NCBI GenBank assembly: GCA_037903355.1
Contig: JBAJFE010000023.1
Span: 2,170,001 to 2,234,000 of the forward strand
Length of the DNA stretch: 64,000 bases
Source: Trichuris trichiura
Taxonomy: Eukaryota; Nematoda; Enoplea; Trichinellida; Trichuridae
Direction: 5' to 3'
The translations under genes were made by a program, and so were the position numbers. Positions 52,745 through 64,000 of this stretch are shown piece by piece (within the stretch, counting starts at the first letter, position 1; each line of letters starts with the position of its first letter). Below the pieces are notes generated by a model. The model saw only the letters and a list, made by a program, of their open reading frames with translations. It had not been told where the DNA came from and searched no databases.

Positions 52745-53510
52745 CAGTCAGCTTTAATCTGAAATAGGTGCTTTCTTGCAGCATGGAAAGGTTGCCCAGG
52801 ATTCTTCTGGTTGTCGAAATGAGAAATGACTTGTCAGGGTGAGTGTAACGGTTGTTTCTTCAGTTTAAAATTTTTTAATCAAAAAATGATGTTTATTGAC
52901 ACCTCTTATGTGAGTCTTTTAAAGGCATTGAATACATTTATAGTCTGAGTTACGTTTTTTAGCGCACAGCGTTTGGCTTCAACTTTATGCGGCTAAAATA
53001 GCTCTGTTTAGATCTGGACTGCCATTTGGAGATGGAGGATGACATCTGTTGCGACCAATACAATGGCTTGGTATAAGTAAGATATAAATGTTTGGCTTTT
53101 ACATGTTCGCCTTAAGAAGTCGTCGCTGGCAATAGAACCGGCTGAATCGCGAAAGCTTCATTCGTTTGTAAGGAAAAGTAAAACAGTTTTTTGCGTTAGC
53201 TTAAAAGCTTTGTAGCAAAATTAGGAATAATTTAGCCATGCAAGAAATTATGAATGTTTTTAATTTCTCGAGTTTGATGTTGTTCATTTGCTTTTCTTTT
53301 CAAGTTTAACTCATGCGGTGTGTTTTCTTGCAGCGCGTCAAAACTTTCGAAGATTTTTCGGCTGTCAGAATGAAAAGTGACTTGTCAAAGTGAGCGTAAC
53401 GCCTGTTTCTTCAATTTTAAAGTTTTTCCATGTTAAAAAATGATGCTTACTAACACCTCAAATGTTAGTCTTTTAAAGACAATGAACGCATTACTAGTCT
53501 GATTGAAGCA
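52745..53510. repeat. Tandem duplicate of an exon-like cassette
   Basis: Two units of about 210 bp, at 52765-52970 and 53305-53510, share a pyrimidine-rich acceptor (TTTCTTGCAG), a body of about 57 bp ending in AATGACTTGTCA or AGTGACTTGTCA, and a donor (GTGAGTG or GTGAGCG). They also share downstream intronic sequence (AAAAAATGATG and AGTCTTTTAAAG). The first body is open in one frame, while the second has diverged and reads a stop in the matching frame. This could be duplicated exons of a non-coding or fast-evolving transcript on the plus strand. Confidence 0.5.
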
Positions 53511-56500
53511 TTTCTTAATGCAAGATCTATGATCCCAATTTCAGCTTATTAAAATCGTTTGTTTAGGTCTCGCGGTTCGCATCTGAAGACGAGAGAAGAC
53601 GTATAGAGCTGCACATGAACGGTATTTAAGCTTTCATTGTGTTATTCTATTGGTATATTCAAAATGCTTCGGTGATTTTCTGGGAACGGGAAATGCAGGT
53701 TTATTAAGCTTCGCAAAAACAACACGCATGTTTCCATCTTCTCCATCAGTTGTAGGAGTAAATATAGACAAACGGCTGTCGTACGCAGGTAAAACATCAC
53801 AGTTTAAGGAATATAATTATGTAAACTTTCAATTCCTCCCTTCAAAATGTAATGTTTTACTTTTTGCAATAGCTCTTTTGCTTCTGTTCATTCGTGCTTT
53901 TCACTGCAACGGCGGGACTATAACTTCCCCCAAATTTTTTCTTTCTCCCTTTAAATCGTGAGATTCAAAAACCGTTACAGAAAGTTGTCTTCAAAGTTAC
54001 ACGAAACGGTTCCTCATTTTAATGGTTATGTAGAGCTTGCGCAAGCCAGTTTCATTAAATTTATGTTACAGCACTGCTTCTATGAGTTGGCGCTGTAATG
54101 GTAGTTGTTTTATTGAAATTCCGTGGGCTGGAGACGAATGCGATCAGTCTTTTTGATTTTTTCAGATCAATGAAGGTCTGCCGTATGACAGAGCAGAATT
54201 TAAGCAGTTACATTAATGGTTTGTAGCATGTAACCGCGTACAAATCCAAAATCTGTGTCTTCTAATTGCGAAGTTGTTTCGAAGAGTACTGTTTACAATG
54301 ATTGTACGCATTTGTGAAATAGGTTGAGCAGTTGTCCCATCACGCAATATTTGCTATTTCATCGATTTCCTTCTGTTCTCCGCTACGCGTATACATGCTG
54401 AGTGTTCCAATTCATCCATCTTACCGTCTTTCATGTACTAACAGTTGTAACTTTTTAAAATAGTGCTTTCTAACTTTGCATGTCTGCTAGAAACTGTTGC
54501 CGAAAGTTTTCATTTGACCTGCGCAAAAGAAGTTTTGTGACGTGGTAAACGTATGCCTAGGGTAAATTGGTGTTTGAGTTTTTGTACGCGCATGTTTGGC
54601 TGAGATGAATTAACTAATTAAGAACTGTAACGTTTGGAGTTTTGGTTAACAAGATATCGAAAGTCTTTCCACTAGCTTAAGGAAACTGCAGTTGAGAATC
54701 CTCAAGCATAATCAACGCAGTTAACTACCACTTCGCGTAGGTCTAAGAAAGTACGTGCACGTGTTCCTTTAAGATCTGCCGCTCACCGTAGCTGCAGAGC
54801 GTAGAATAATAAAGTACGCCCATTTGCGTTACTTTTTGCGCTGCAGTGTTTACTTCATAGACTGATTGTATTAAGAGCAAAGACAATTTTTTTGTATCTT
54901 TTCATCTTAGGTCGTAAGAGATATTTAAACTTCGTCCACTACCATAGCAGCCACTGTGCATTCCCGTTTGCGATTAATGCTTGAAGCGTTAACATGTACT
55001 CGCTTAGTTTTCCGTCAAATTTCGTAAGTTTGTTTTGTAATAAGATTGAGCAGACGTGCTGCTGGTTTGAACTTATTCTCGTTGAAGTTTCCCGGAAAAA
55101 CCTGTTTTTTCTTCGAAAATTCAGCTGTGCTTTCGTGATGCAATTGCTCGTAGCTTTCTGTCCTAACGCGCATGGTTAAGTTTTCAATATTAATCACAAC
55201 TTGTCAGTGACAGCGAATTCACTTCAAAGATTATTTCTGTACCAGGTAGTCTTCGGTTGAAGGAATTTCTTCAACCACGTAGGACGTCATTAGCGCTTCA
55301 AGTTTTTTTGAAATGGAAATTTTAACTCAATGGGCGTGTCGTGTTTGTTTTCGTTTCACGAAAGTGCTTTTGCGTTTTAGAATAGTACTTGTTTGAGAGA
55401 AGAAATCATTCTTTGTTCTAGCTGGCTTGTGGAGCGACTTAAACTTTGCATAGAAATAAGTACTGCTCAGTAATAAAGCATAGGAAACAGGAAATACGTT
55501 GCTAAGCAAAAAGATTCTAGTTGATTGAACCTTATCTGTACTTACCAACTGAAGCGTCGTTAAAAATAGAAATTGCGAACGGCCAAATTCCACTCCAAGC
55601 GAAACGTTTGCACTCGACTTTTCCCGTAAGTGAAAATTAGCGGAGAACCTTTTCCGTTCCTAAAATATACATTGCCAAACTGTGTAAAAAACTTCCTGTT
55701 GTTCTTATGAGCTGTTGAAAGAATTCGATTCCAAAACTGTTCCGCTATAAAGGCTACTGTGTACCACTTTAATGAAAAGTAAGTATGAATGTAAGAAAAT
55801 GCTTGACTTATCGAGACAACCGCTTCCCGTTTTCGGCGGAATAAATTGAACGATGAAAAACGTCGTTGAGTGACCACAGTCCAGCGTACTTAAGTGTTCA
55901 TATCGTTAACTAATATTTCGATGAGGACAGGATGTGATGATCTCATAAACTCAGAGCTTTTCTTACGCTTATACTTACATTTCAATGAACAGGTAGACCG
56001 TAACCTTTACCACAAAAATCTGTACGCCCGTTAAAGGGCATTCTATATTCAAGCTTCACTGTTTTCATAATAACCTGAATAATTTTATTTCAATGGTAAC
56101 GTTAGCGGAACTTGCAGCAGTGCCGGCAGGTGTTACTGGACTAACTAGAAAGAGAGGGCAAGGCCAGACTTGTTACGGCGGAAAGCATCTTTTTATCTAC
56201 CAAGTGAAGAAGTTAATTTTAGAACAATTACCATATGGTTTGATTCGAATAAGTACTTATTCCATTCCAGTGCTATTAATATGCTCTTCGGATTGGGCGT
56301 AAGCTTGAAAAATTGTTCAGCGCATCTGTTGCCGCTCAACCGCAATTAATCAGCCACCACAACCAAGAGAACTTGATAAAGAAATAAAGAAAGCAATGTG
56401 CCAATGGAAAGTTTTCTGAAGGTCCGTTAAGATGGAGATAGGCGGGAGAATTCCTTGTTCCCATTGCAAGAAGAAATGCTTGGAATAGCTAAGGTTGCTG

Positions 56501-57164
56501 CAGTAAATTGAAACGCTTTTGAAACTATTCACCTGAACTGCAAGCCATAGCAGATAACTAGTTTATGAACTGTTACTATAATGTTTTTGTTTTTATGAAT
56601 ATCTTCGTTTAATGAAAAAGCGATTTTCCGTCTGTGCTTCTTTTGGGCATTGTGTATCTTTGGTTTACCATCGGAAATCGATCAGTGTCTTTTGAAAAAT
56701 ACAAGAATTCGTAAATGAAGTGTCCCATTAACAAGGAATGTAAGTAGAACTAATGACAGCAAGCAGATTTAACCTTTGCTTGCTGACAGCCAGCGTCAAG
56801 CAGAAGTGAGGCGTAAATGTTTCTAAACTTTCAACGATTCTGTTTTTAATAGCTGTGTTAATATGAATGAATAAAGTAGTGCGTCAAAAGTTCGAAATGA
56901 TTTTGAAGCCTTAACTATGTTTACTGATTTTGGATTGATACGTATATTTGAACGGTTTTGTCGTTGGGATGCTTTAATGTTGTTTTTTTGTGCGGACAGA
57001 AAGGTCGGTTCATTACCGAAACTCAGTTTAACTGCTTTGTGAACTTTTAACTTAAGTAAACGTCTTGAAACAGCCGACTTCACCAAACGTCCATTCTGCG
57101 TAGGGAATTGCAGCGATAAATCTTGCCGGTGCAGTATTTTCCAATCAATTATTTTATTTTTTAG

Positions 57165-57275
57165 GAAAATGCTGACGAGTGCAGATCATTGGTTCCGCTG
57201 TCCGCGAGTATGGCAGTACTCACGACTGCTCATCATTTGACCATGAACTCGATATTCCGCCCAGCAGATTACAAG
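57165..57275 (+). CDS. Isolated coding-looking exon, family unknown
   Basis: A 111-bp segment bounded by a strong acceptor (TTTTATTTTTTAG) and donor (AAG|GTAGGT). It is open throughout in phase 0 and ends ...MNSIFRPADYK. A methionine at 57210 could be a start, making this the first coding exon of a plus-strand gene with long introns. I found no downstream exon that joins it convincingly and cannot name a family. Confidence 0.35.
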
Positions 57276-60200
57276 GTAGGTTGACCATACGCAAATAACT
57301 ATTCGTCGGTTCTGGTAAGCGCGTGGATATTGCAACTAATGTACATGAGAAGGGACGGTTAAAACAGCATCTTGAACTCAAAATCGGGAGAAGCAAATTT
57401 GATGCATTCGGCTTTGGAGGTTAAAGGTTAGAAATTGGTAGATTTCCGGTTTATTTAATCTTGTTTCCTTCGTCCGCCATATCGCAATGTATTTCATGGT
57501 CAAGCTAGACACGTCATGCTTAAGGAACGTTGATTATTATCCCAGGTTGCGGGTGCTCTGAAAAGGAAGTTTACTTAGAATTTGACGTGAATCAATAAGC
57601 ATGTTAACTCGGTTGCTTTCAGTGCTCATAGCGAACTCTGGTTTAGCATTTCTGCGTTGCGTGAAACCGTTTACGTGACGCACATATTGCCTAAAAGGGG
57701 TTAGGTATAAGCGATGTTTAAGCGTTATTTCGTACGCTTGACAGCGCGGCAGAAATACCTTAGTTCGAACGTTAATGGTGCATTTGCCTGAGTGCAATTT
57801 CTTTGACATATTCAATCGTTTAATTGTGAGCGATGCTGTTGGTTTGCCTGTAGGATAATTGCACTGAAAACTGCTGCCCTTTTGGTAAAGAACGACATTC
57901 GATCGTTCAGCCGGCGGAGATATACGATGTCTGCTAGTCACACTTAGTGATCTTTAGTCACAAACACCTGTTTTATGGTCTCTGCGCCCTTTATGCTGTT
58001 CATTCCTAACCGAAATACCAACGGACTGTTGTATTCAGTGCGAGTCTTTTAGAACTTATTACGAATAGCTGAAACTGCAGTTTGTAGAGAAGTTCTACTA
58101 ACTCTTACCTAACGTGACTAAAGTGTACACCTTAATATCTGGCACTGAAGGGATTCGACAGCATTCATTTATTTATTAGAACCTAAAGCCTTGAAGCAAA
58201 TACCGATCAAAGTCTCCGATTAATTCAGCTGTCTGAGTTTTTGTTTCGTTTGTCAACGAAAGTGTTTATTTCTAAGTTTGGTAAGTAGCGAGTTGCGCTG
58301 CAAAATGGGACGTTAGAAGCCACAAATGGGCTGCTGGTTTTTCTTATGAGCTCAGCATCTGCAAATGAAGAAGCATTAAAGCATGCTGTTTTTCGAAACA
58401 GAAGAATCACGGTTAATATTTGCAGACGAGGAACTTGTAATGGAAATGAACAGCTCCGTACAAAAGAATGGAAAAATTAGAATTCAATTGTCCTAAGCTT
58501 GTAGCGCATCATAGAGAAAAATTGTTAATGTAATTGATAGATCCTGCAGTTGCAAGAACCTCGAATTAGGCATAATATTCCAAATTCACATTGTCGATTT
58601 CTTGTACACTTTTACACGGATGTAACGGAAGCGGTTGCATTTCCGTTTATTGTAATCGTTAGTCTTCAGCTAAACATCAATCAAGCTGGTTAATCTGTTC
58701 AATTTTTAACGAAGAACGAGCGAGCGGTTAGTGTTGCACTTAGCCCTCTCTGTCATACTGTGGCTTTCAAAAACATTTCCTTACAGGAACCCTTAAGCGG
58801 CTGTCAAAGCGCCGGTGGAGAAATTGCTACCAGAGTTCAGTCGTGATGTAAAATTGAGACCAGAACTCGAATGTTAGGGCACAGAGCATCTCGCCATGCG
58901 CTTGAAGAATACTTGTGTTAATTCTGGTCTGTAGGGAATAGCTCGCATGTTTCTTTAGGAATCCTATGATTGCGCAGAACCAATAGTGCAAACAGTAGTG
59001 ATGCGGTAATTGAAAATGTGCAGAAATTGACTCGATTCCGAAGTGCCATAATCAGTTGCAAATGTCAGCCACATTTTTTTGTCAGTCTGTTGCTTAGCGG
59101 AAGAGCCGAATTCACTGTTATTCTTTTGGTTACGCTATCAGATGTCTTGTGTTCTCAGCCGGAGGATTCGCTAATGCAATGATTAGGCAGGTTGGGCGTT
59201 AAAAAATGCCACATCCACAACCTCACTTTAACGAACCCATTGTTGTAACGTATACCCGAAATATCAGTTTTCAAAAGTCATGTTTGCGAAAATAGAAACG
59301 CCAACCTGTTCCCAGCTCATTAAGTGCTGTGAAACACGGGGCTCTCTATTGCTTGGCTTTTTTTGCATCGATGTCTCTCGATTTTTACCTGCCGGCTGAT
59401 AATTTTAAAAAATAGTCGTTGTGTCGCCGAACAATTATGAAGGAACAACAATATGTATGGTTTTGCTTCGCTTTGACCCTGCAGGGAAATCGTTTTGCTT
59501 CGTCAGCAATGCGTTGGTCAATAGGACAGGATAGGCGCCTGGCAGCGTCAGTAGCTTCTTGCTTGCTGACAACTACTCTTCTCGCACAATAATTGCCAAT
59601 TGATTGATGTTTTGTTGGGTATTCTCATTAGAAAAACAGAGACGATCCGCTATTCGTCTACAAAGAAGCCAATCTTCAACGTTTGACCAATTTGAATAAT
59701 GTTATTATTTTTCTGGCAGGATAGGGCGAATCCATGGGCTAATTTCCTAGTTAATCCACTATTCGGTTAAGTGGATCAATCGTGTTGGACACGCTGTTCT
59801 TTCGGTTGCCTAAATGCTGCGGCCTGATAGGAAAGACGAATTTTAATGACGTATTAACACTTGAAGCTGTAAACTTCCCAACTTCTCTATTCCAAAGGGA
59901 ACGATCCAGCTGAATCATAGGCGAGTGTCCACTTCCCCGAACTGCGGTGCGTTAAGGCAACAGCTGCTGTTGACGAATTCTTTGAAAAAGGAAGTGTTTG
60001 ACCAGGACTTTCTTTTGGCGCCTAATCCATGAAGTCTAGTTAATAGTGGTATAGCAGAATTAAATTGCATCTCACGTGCGCACTTAACGTAACTATGCTC
60101 GTTCGATTGGCTGCTTTACGGAATGACATGAATGCAGTTGAACACCACGATCATTGCGAGCGCTTGCCACAGTCGTTCCGCTTACACGTTTTTCCCTAAT

Positions 60201-62404
60201 CTGAAGGTCACTTCCCTTTCTGTACTTGAAGATTTTTTGCGGTAAGATACGAGAGTTCTGTACTGTGCTGTATCTTTTCGAACCGGTTGACTCAGTCGCG
60301 TTTGTTCCATTGAAACATCTTTGTTCCACTCTTACAAAGGTGTAATAGCTTCTATTTATTCTTTAGCGCGTTGTTTTGACCAGAAATAGAGGCGTACTCA
60401 CTTTCGTCGGGAAGAGGTTTTTTTGAAATGTACTTTATCGATCTTTTGGCAGTGCGTCGTATCGTTGAATCACCATGAAAACTAAGCAAGGAGGCAGCCT
60501 GCGTTTTTTTAATGCACGACAATCAGATTATTTTTTCATCCAAACATTGACAATTTATTGTTATTCTTTTGTAAACCTTAGCGCGCGATTACAGCCTACG
60601 TGTTAGAAGTTGCTCAAGGGAGGTGAACATATAATTCCGAATGCCCATACGTGCTGGTGAGCTTGCGGAAACCGATACCAGGAACAGTCCACATCTGGCA
60701 CGCGCTCATAACTCGATATTTTTATTGCGTACTTTTATTCAGGCTACTCTTTTTTAGGCGAAAAATGATAGCTTTGAGTACTGTGTGTTATCGTTTGTCG
60801 GACAGGGCCGAATAACACATTTTTATTCATAAGTTTTAAGAGAGCTTGCATTGAATTATATTGTAGGTTCAATTTCGATGTCCGGAGGTTGTTTTGTCTT
60901 GCAAACTTGGACTTCGTTGGTGCATTTTCGAACTGTTTATTGAATAGAAAGTAGTAGTTGAAGGAGGCTAGGCACATGCGGCTTCTTAGGGCGATTTTAT
61001 CCTTTGGGAGTTTGGGAAGAATTAACCGCGCACGCAGCCATTCTGTCGTCTGCCAGAACTTGACGCAAAAATATCGTCGCAGAATAAATTAATTTTTGCG
61101 TCTTGAACTGATTGTTCTTGTATTTGTTAGTTGCGATACTCAATGACGTTGATAGGCAACCAGCGGTAAGCTGACGGTTGCTCACCGACTTGACATTTTA
61201 ATCAGCGCCTCCGTCTTATCGGTAATTAGCTATTTCACATCAATTCCATCACGTTAGCTCGACGAAGAGTAACCTTCAATCTGGTCATAAAGCTTGACTT
61301 GGTCAGACGCTGCTTTCTCCCGTTTACTCTGTTCAGGCTTATGCTTCGCTTCATTCGCAAGTGTATTAGCGGTTAATTCCGTTCAGCTGAGGCGTTCATA
61401 AACCATTTTCTAAGTTAGGACAGTAATCGAACGGCCACCGCTGCCTGCGTGAAAATTACAGCCTTGGCCACAATGCTACTTTGAACATTACCAAAGTTAG
61501 CCTGTCTTTTATACGGTATTGTTTCCTTGGTTGGATGTACACTTACAGGGCATTTTGAAGTATACGAATGTGTTGAAATGGCAGAAATTTTTTTTTTCAA
61601 AGAACCCGTATGAGTACTAAATCAGTTTATCAGTTTATTCAGCTTAAACATCATAACTGACACAATATTAATGATTAAGTTCCCTTAAGGGCTTCCTTTG
61701 ACTGAAATTGGAATAGCGTCAAGAAAGTGTTAAAGAGCTTTACTTGATTGACAGCTTTGCTTGTTAAACGAACTGACCATTCTTTATCGCCTTTGCATGA
61801 CCAACGCGCAACATCATTTTTCAGTAATCCGCTCTAAAATTTCACTTTTTTTCATCAGAAGTTTAAGAAAGAAACGTTGCCCAATTTTCTCTCTGTCTCT
61901 GTAGCAGTGATTGAAGAATGTCTTCGCTTGCAATCGTATTCTATAGTGGGAGGACTGATCACAATCGTGATTAAGTGTTTTTCTCACCAATTGCTTCTTT
62001 TACGCTTTGGTGACCCTTGGTGATTGCTTGAAAATTTATTACTCCTTAACAGTTGACTAAGTTGCTGCGTTTGCGTTAATTAGAACGCCCGTGAAAATCA
62101 TGTAAAAACTTCAGCGTAGCGAAATGAATGGCATTGACTAGTACTCAGTGATTCTACTCTTGAATGGCTTCATGGTTTAATGATAATACCTCGTGTCCAA
62201 GCGAGTGTCGTTTTTTCTCATTTCTGAATGTCTCCTTTGCCTTCGCTGTTATTTGATAGGACGTTCGGCTTGTTCGGAAATGCCTAGCGCGTAGATAATA
62301 GTCAACTTTGATTTTTCTTTTGAGAAAATCGCATATGCCAGTGCAATTTTGATGCGCGTATTGATGGACATATTTTCATTAAGAGGCCTTCTCAGGCGTT
62401 ATGC

Positions 62405-62460
62405 TAACTGCCATTGGGGTGCGCGCATGCTCACCTTTAAGCGGAAGGAAAGCAGACTTT
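62405..62460. repeat. Dispersed palindromic repeat, right-end fragment
   Basis: GGGGTGCGCGCATGCTCA followed by an AAGCGGAAGGAAAG segment and TTTGCATG resembles the right end of the copies near 50,300 and 12,480. Confidence 0.4.
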
Positions 62461-63062
62461 GCATGAATTTTCGCACACGTTTTGCACGTTCGAAGGTGTT
62501 TCGCTAAGTAGAAAAAACTTCGAAAGTATTTGCCTTGCTCTATTTTTGGGGTTTGTTATAATAAGCGCCAAAAGAAGAGCATTGCCCATTTTGACTGCGG
62601 ACGTCCTTTTCAAGCAGATGTTGTCCCGAAACGAAGGAATGCAAACTCAGCGTTAAGTCTGCTTTAGCACCATCAATTGCATTTGCTGACACTTTTAATG
62701 GCTCACCTTTTATCTTTTCATTTGAATGAACAGGCATAATTTATTTTGCATAGACAATGGGCGCTTGATAGTTTCATTCAGTCTGCCCTCACGTGATTGG
62801 AAAAATTGTTTGAAACGTATGACTAACAATCAGTTATGGCACTTCAGGTTCTCTTCGGCTTAATTGGAAATCGAGCCGTCTTGGGAGAATAGACGGAATC
62901 GATGCCGCTAAATGAGTCTTCCTTCATTTTTATTCAGCTCCCGTTGGCATCATAACTAAGCGAATCTGTTCAGCTGCTGTTTGCTAAGCTCTCCATTTAA
63001 TCAAGTCGTCATTTAGCGCACAGGAAGTAGAAACTGTTTTGTATCTTTTTGGATTATAAATC

Positions 63063-63107
63063 ATGTTCAAGACGAAACAGGGTGCGTTCTTTGGTGACAT
63101 ATTGCGG
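63063..63107 (+). CDS. Possible short first coding exon, runs towards right edge
   Basis: ATG followed by 14 codons (MFKTKQGAFFGDILR) ends exactly at a consensus donor (GCGG|GTAAGT). It may begin a gene whose remaining exons lie beyond the window. I recognise no family and the exon is too short to be certain. Confidence 0.25.
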
Positions 63108-64000
63108 GTAAGTCGTTTTCGCAATTAGGCTTCCGCGAAGTATAACTCTATATTAGCAGCGTGATGCACGAATAACATTTTGTTGTGGTGTTGCATGTCA
63201 GTAGCTTTTTTAAAAGGTCCAGCGCAGATTTAAAATTTTAACTGACGGGAATTTTCTTTCGTTATTTGACACATGTTGGTGTTGCACGCGCGAGCACTGT
63301 AGAAGTTTTTCAGCTTCAATGAGATGAATTTCACGTGCTCAAAAAAATGTTTAAAAATGATTTCGCAGTGATCAGTTGGTTGCTTCGCTGCAGAGTTAAC
63401 TTTTAGCGGGGACTGACCTTGTTGACGTTGGCAGTTTCGTGTTCGGTTATCTTTGCTCATCTTCACTGACTAGGCAGAAAAATGAGGCATTGTCGGCTCG
63501 AACTGATTAACTAATTTTTTGTTTCACCAAGCTGATATCTATTCAACTGATACAAAACGTTGACCTTAACCAATGGGAAGCAAATTTCTGCTTGAAAATA
63601 TTCCAACAGTTCAGGGAAATCTGTCTTTGTTCTTTCACGCTTCTGTTCTTTTTTCTATTCCATTTTGAGTGGAAGAAAGTCTTGCAAAGCCGGTTTGTTA
63701 GATGTTACCATAACGAGTAGAAACTTTTTTTTATCGGTGCCTTCAAATTATTTCTGAAGTGGTATTCGTTGAAAGTCTACTCGATCAGAACTTTAAATGA
63801 ATACCATTTCGCAAATAGCGTTCTCCCTTCATTGATCATTTTCTCAGTCGACGATGCGTTTCAGCCGTCCTGAAATTCCGTAGTATTCAAAAAGACAAGA
63901 ATGACAAAAAATACTACCTGTTTTGTTGCTTAGCTACGAGCGCATCTCCTCAATGGCGTACAGCTATTACTGAAAGAGTACAATTATTCAAAATGCCATT

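Larger units (their letters stand above)
53511..64000. other. Gene-poor right end
   Basis: About 10 kb of AT-rich sequence without a confident gene. It contains only the two isolated exon candidates (57165 and 63063), one repeat fragment and short open frames. A 134-codon minus-strand frame at 57537-57941 has a non-ATG start and no family signature. The pattern fits long introns or upstream regulatory DNA of a gene lying mostly to the right. Confidence 0.35.

Noticed and set aside
57537..57941. 134-codon minus-strand open frame
   Set aside because: Begins with GTG rather than ATG, has no recognisable motif, and sits in a gene-poor region with no splice support.

Overview
The window is eukaryotic nuclear DNA. 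Its coding sequence is split by many very short GT-AG introns, typically 47-60 bp. The products are animal housekeeping and signalling proteins: POLE2, PRPF18, MRPL46, BLOC1S2, a KCTD1/15-type BTB protein, a DUSP6-class MAP-kinase phosphatase and cathepsin C. Secreted parasite-style families are also present (a Kazal inhibitor, a cystatin-like protein and tandem dipeptidyl-peptidase I genes). Tiny introns, moderate GC and this gene mix suggest an enoplean (clade I) nematode such as a whipworm (Trichuris). That assignment is inference, not proof. Gene models were assembled by eye from splice signals, phase consistency and remembered family sequence. Exon lists are in the evidence fields, and start/end spans include introns.

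Layout. 1.0-1.5 kb: secreted Kazal inhibitor (+). 4.2-6.6 kb: KCTD1/15-like BTB gene (+) behind a GC-rich leader. 6.66-9.78 kb: POLE2 (-), 14 exons, with a tRNA-Asn(GTT) gene inside one intron on the other strand. 10.2-11.2 kb: MRPL46 (+), divergent from POLE2. 11.3-11.9 kb: BLOC1S2 (-), convergent with MRPL46. 13.1-14.6 kb: PRPF18 (+). 15.2-15.9 kb: intronless membrane protein with an Ig-like and a neuregulin-like EGF module. 17-29.5 kb: CpG-rich upstream region and a three-exon DUSP6/7/9-class phosphatase with introns of 5.8 and 1.9 kb, one carrying a long TAG microsatellite. 31.4-32.1 kb: cystatin-like secreted protein (-). 32.8 kb: near-perfect 83-bp-arm palindrome. 34.6-37.1 kb: single-pass membrane protein with a tyrosine-rich tail (-). 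40.5-45.1 and 47.1-49.4 kb: tandem cathepsin C (DPP1) paralogues (-) with the same exon structure. 49.4-64 kb: no confident gene, but palindromic repeats, a duplicated exon-like cassette and two isolated coding-looking exons.

There is no operon and no defence locus. The left half is compact housekeeping DNA, with convergent and divergent neighbours separated by about 80-390 bp. The right half is a looser region with secreted proteases, a candidate protease inhibitor and non-autonomous repeats. The best candidates for new biology are the Ig-EGF-TM protein, the tyrosine-tail receptor-like protein, the cystatin-fold protein without its inhibitory motif, and the expanded DPP1 pair.
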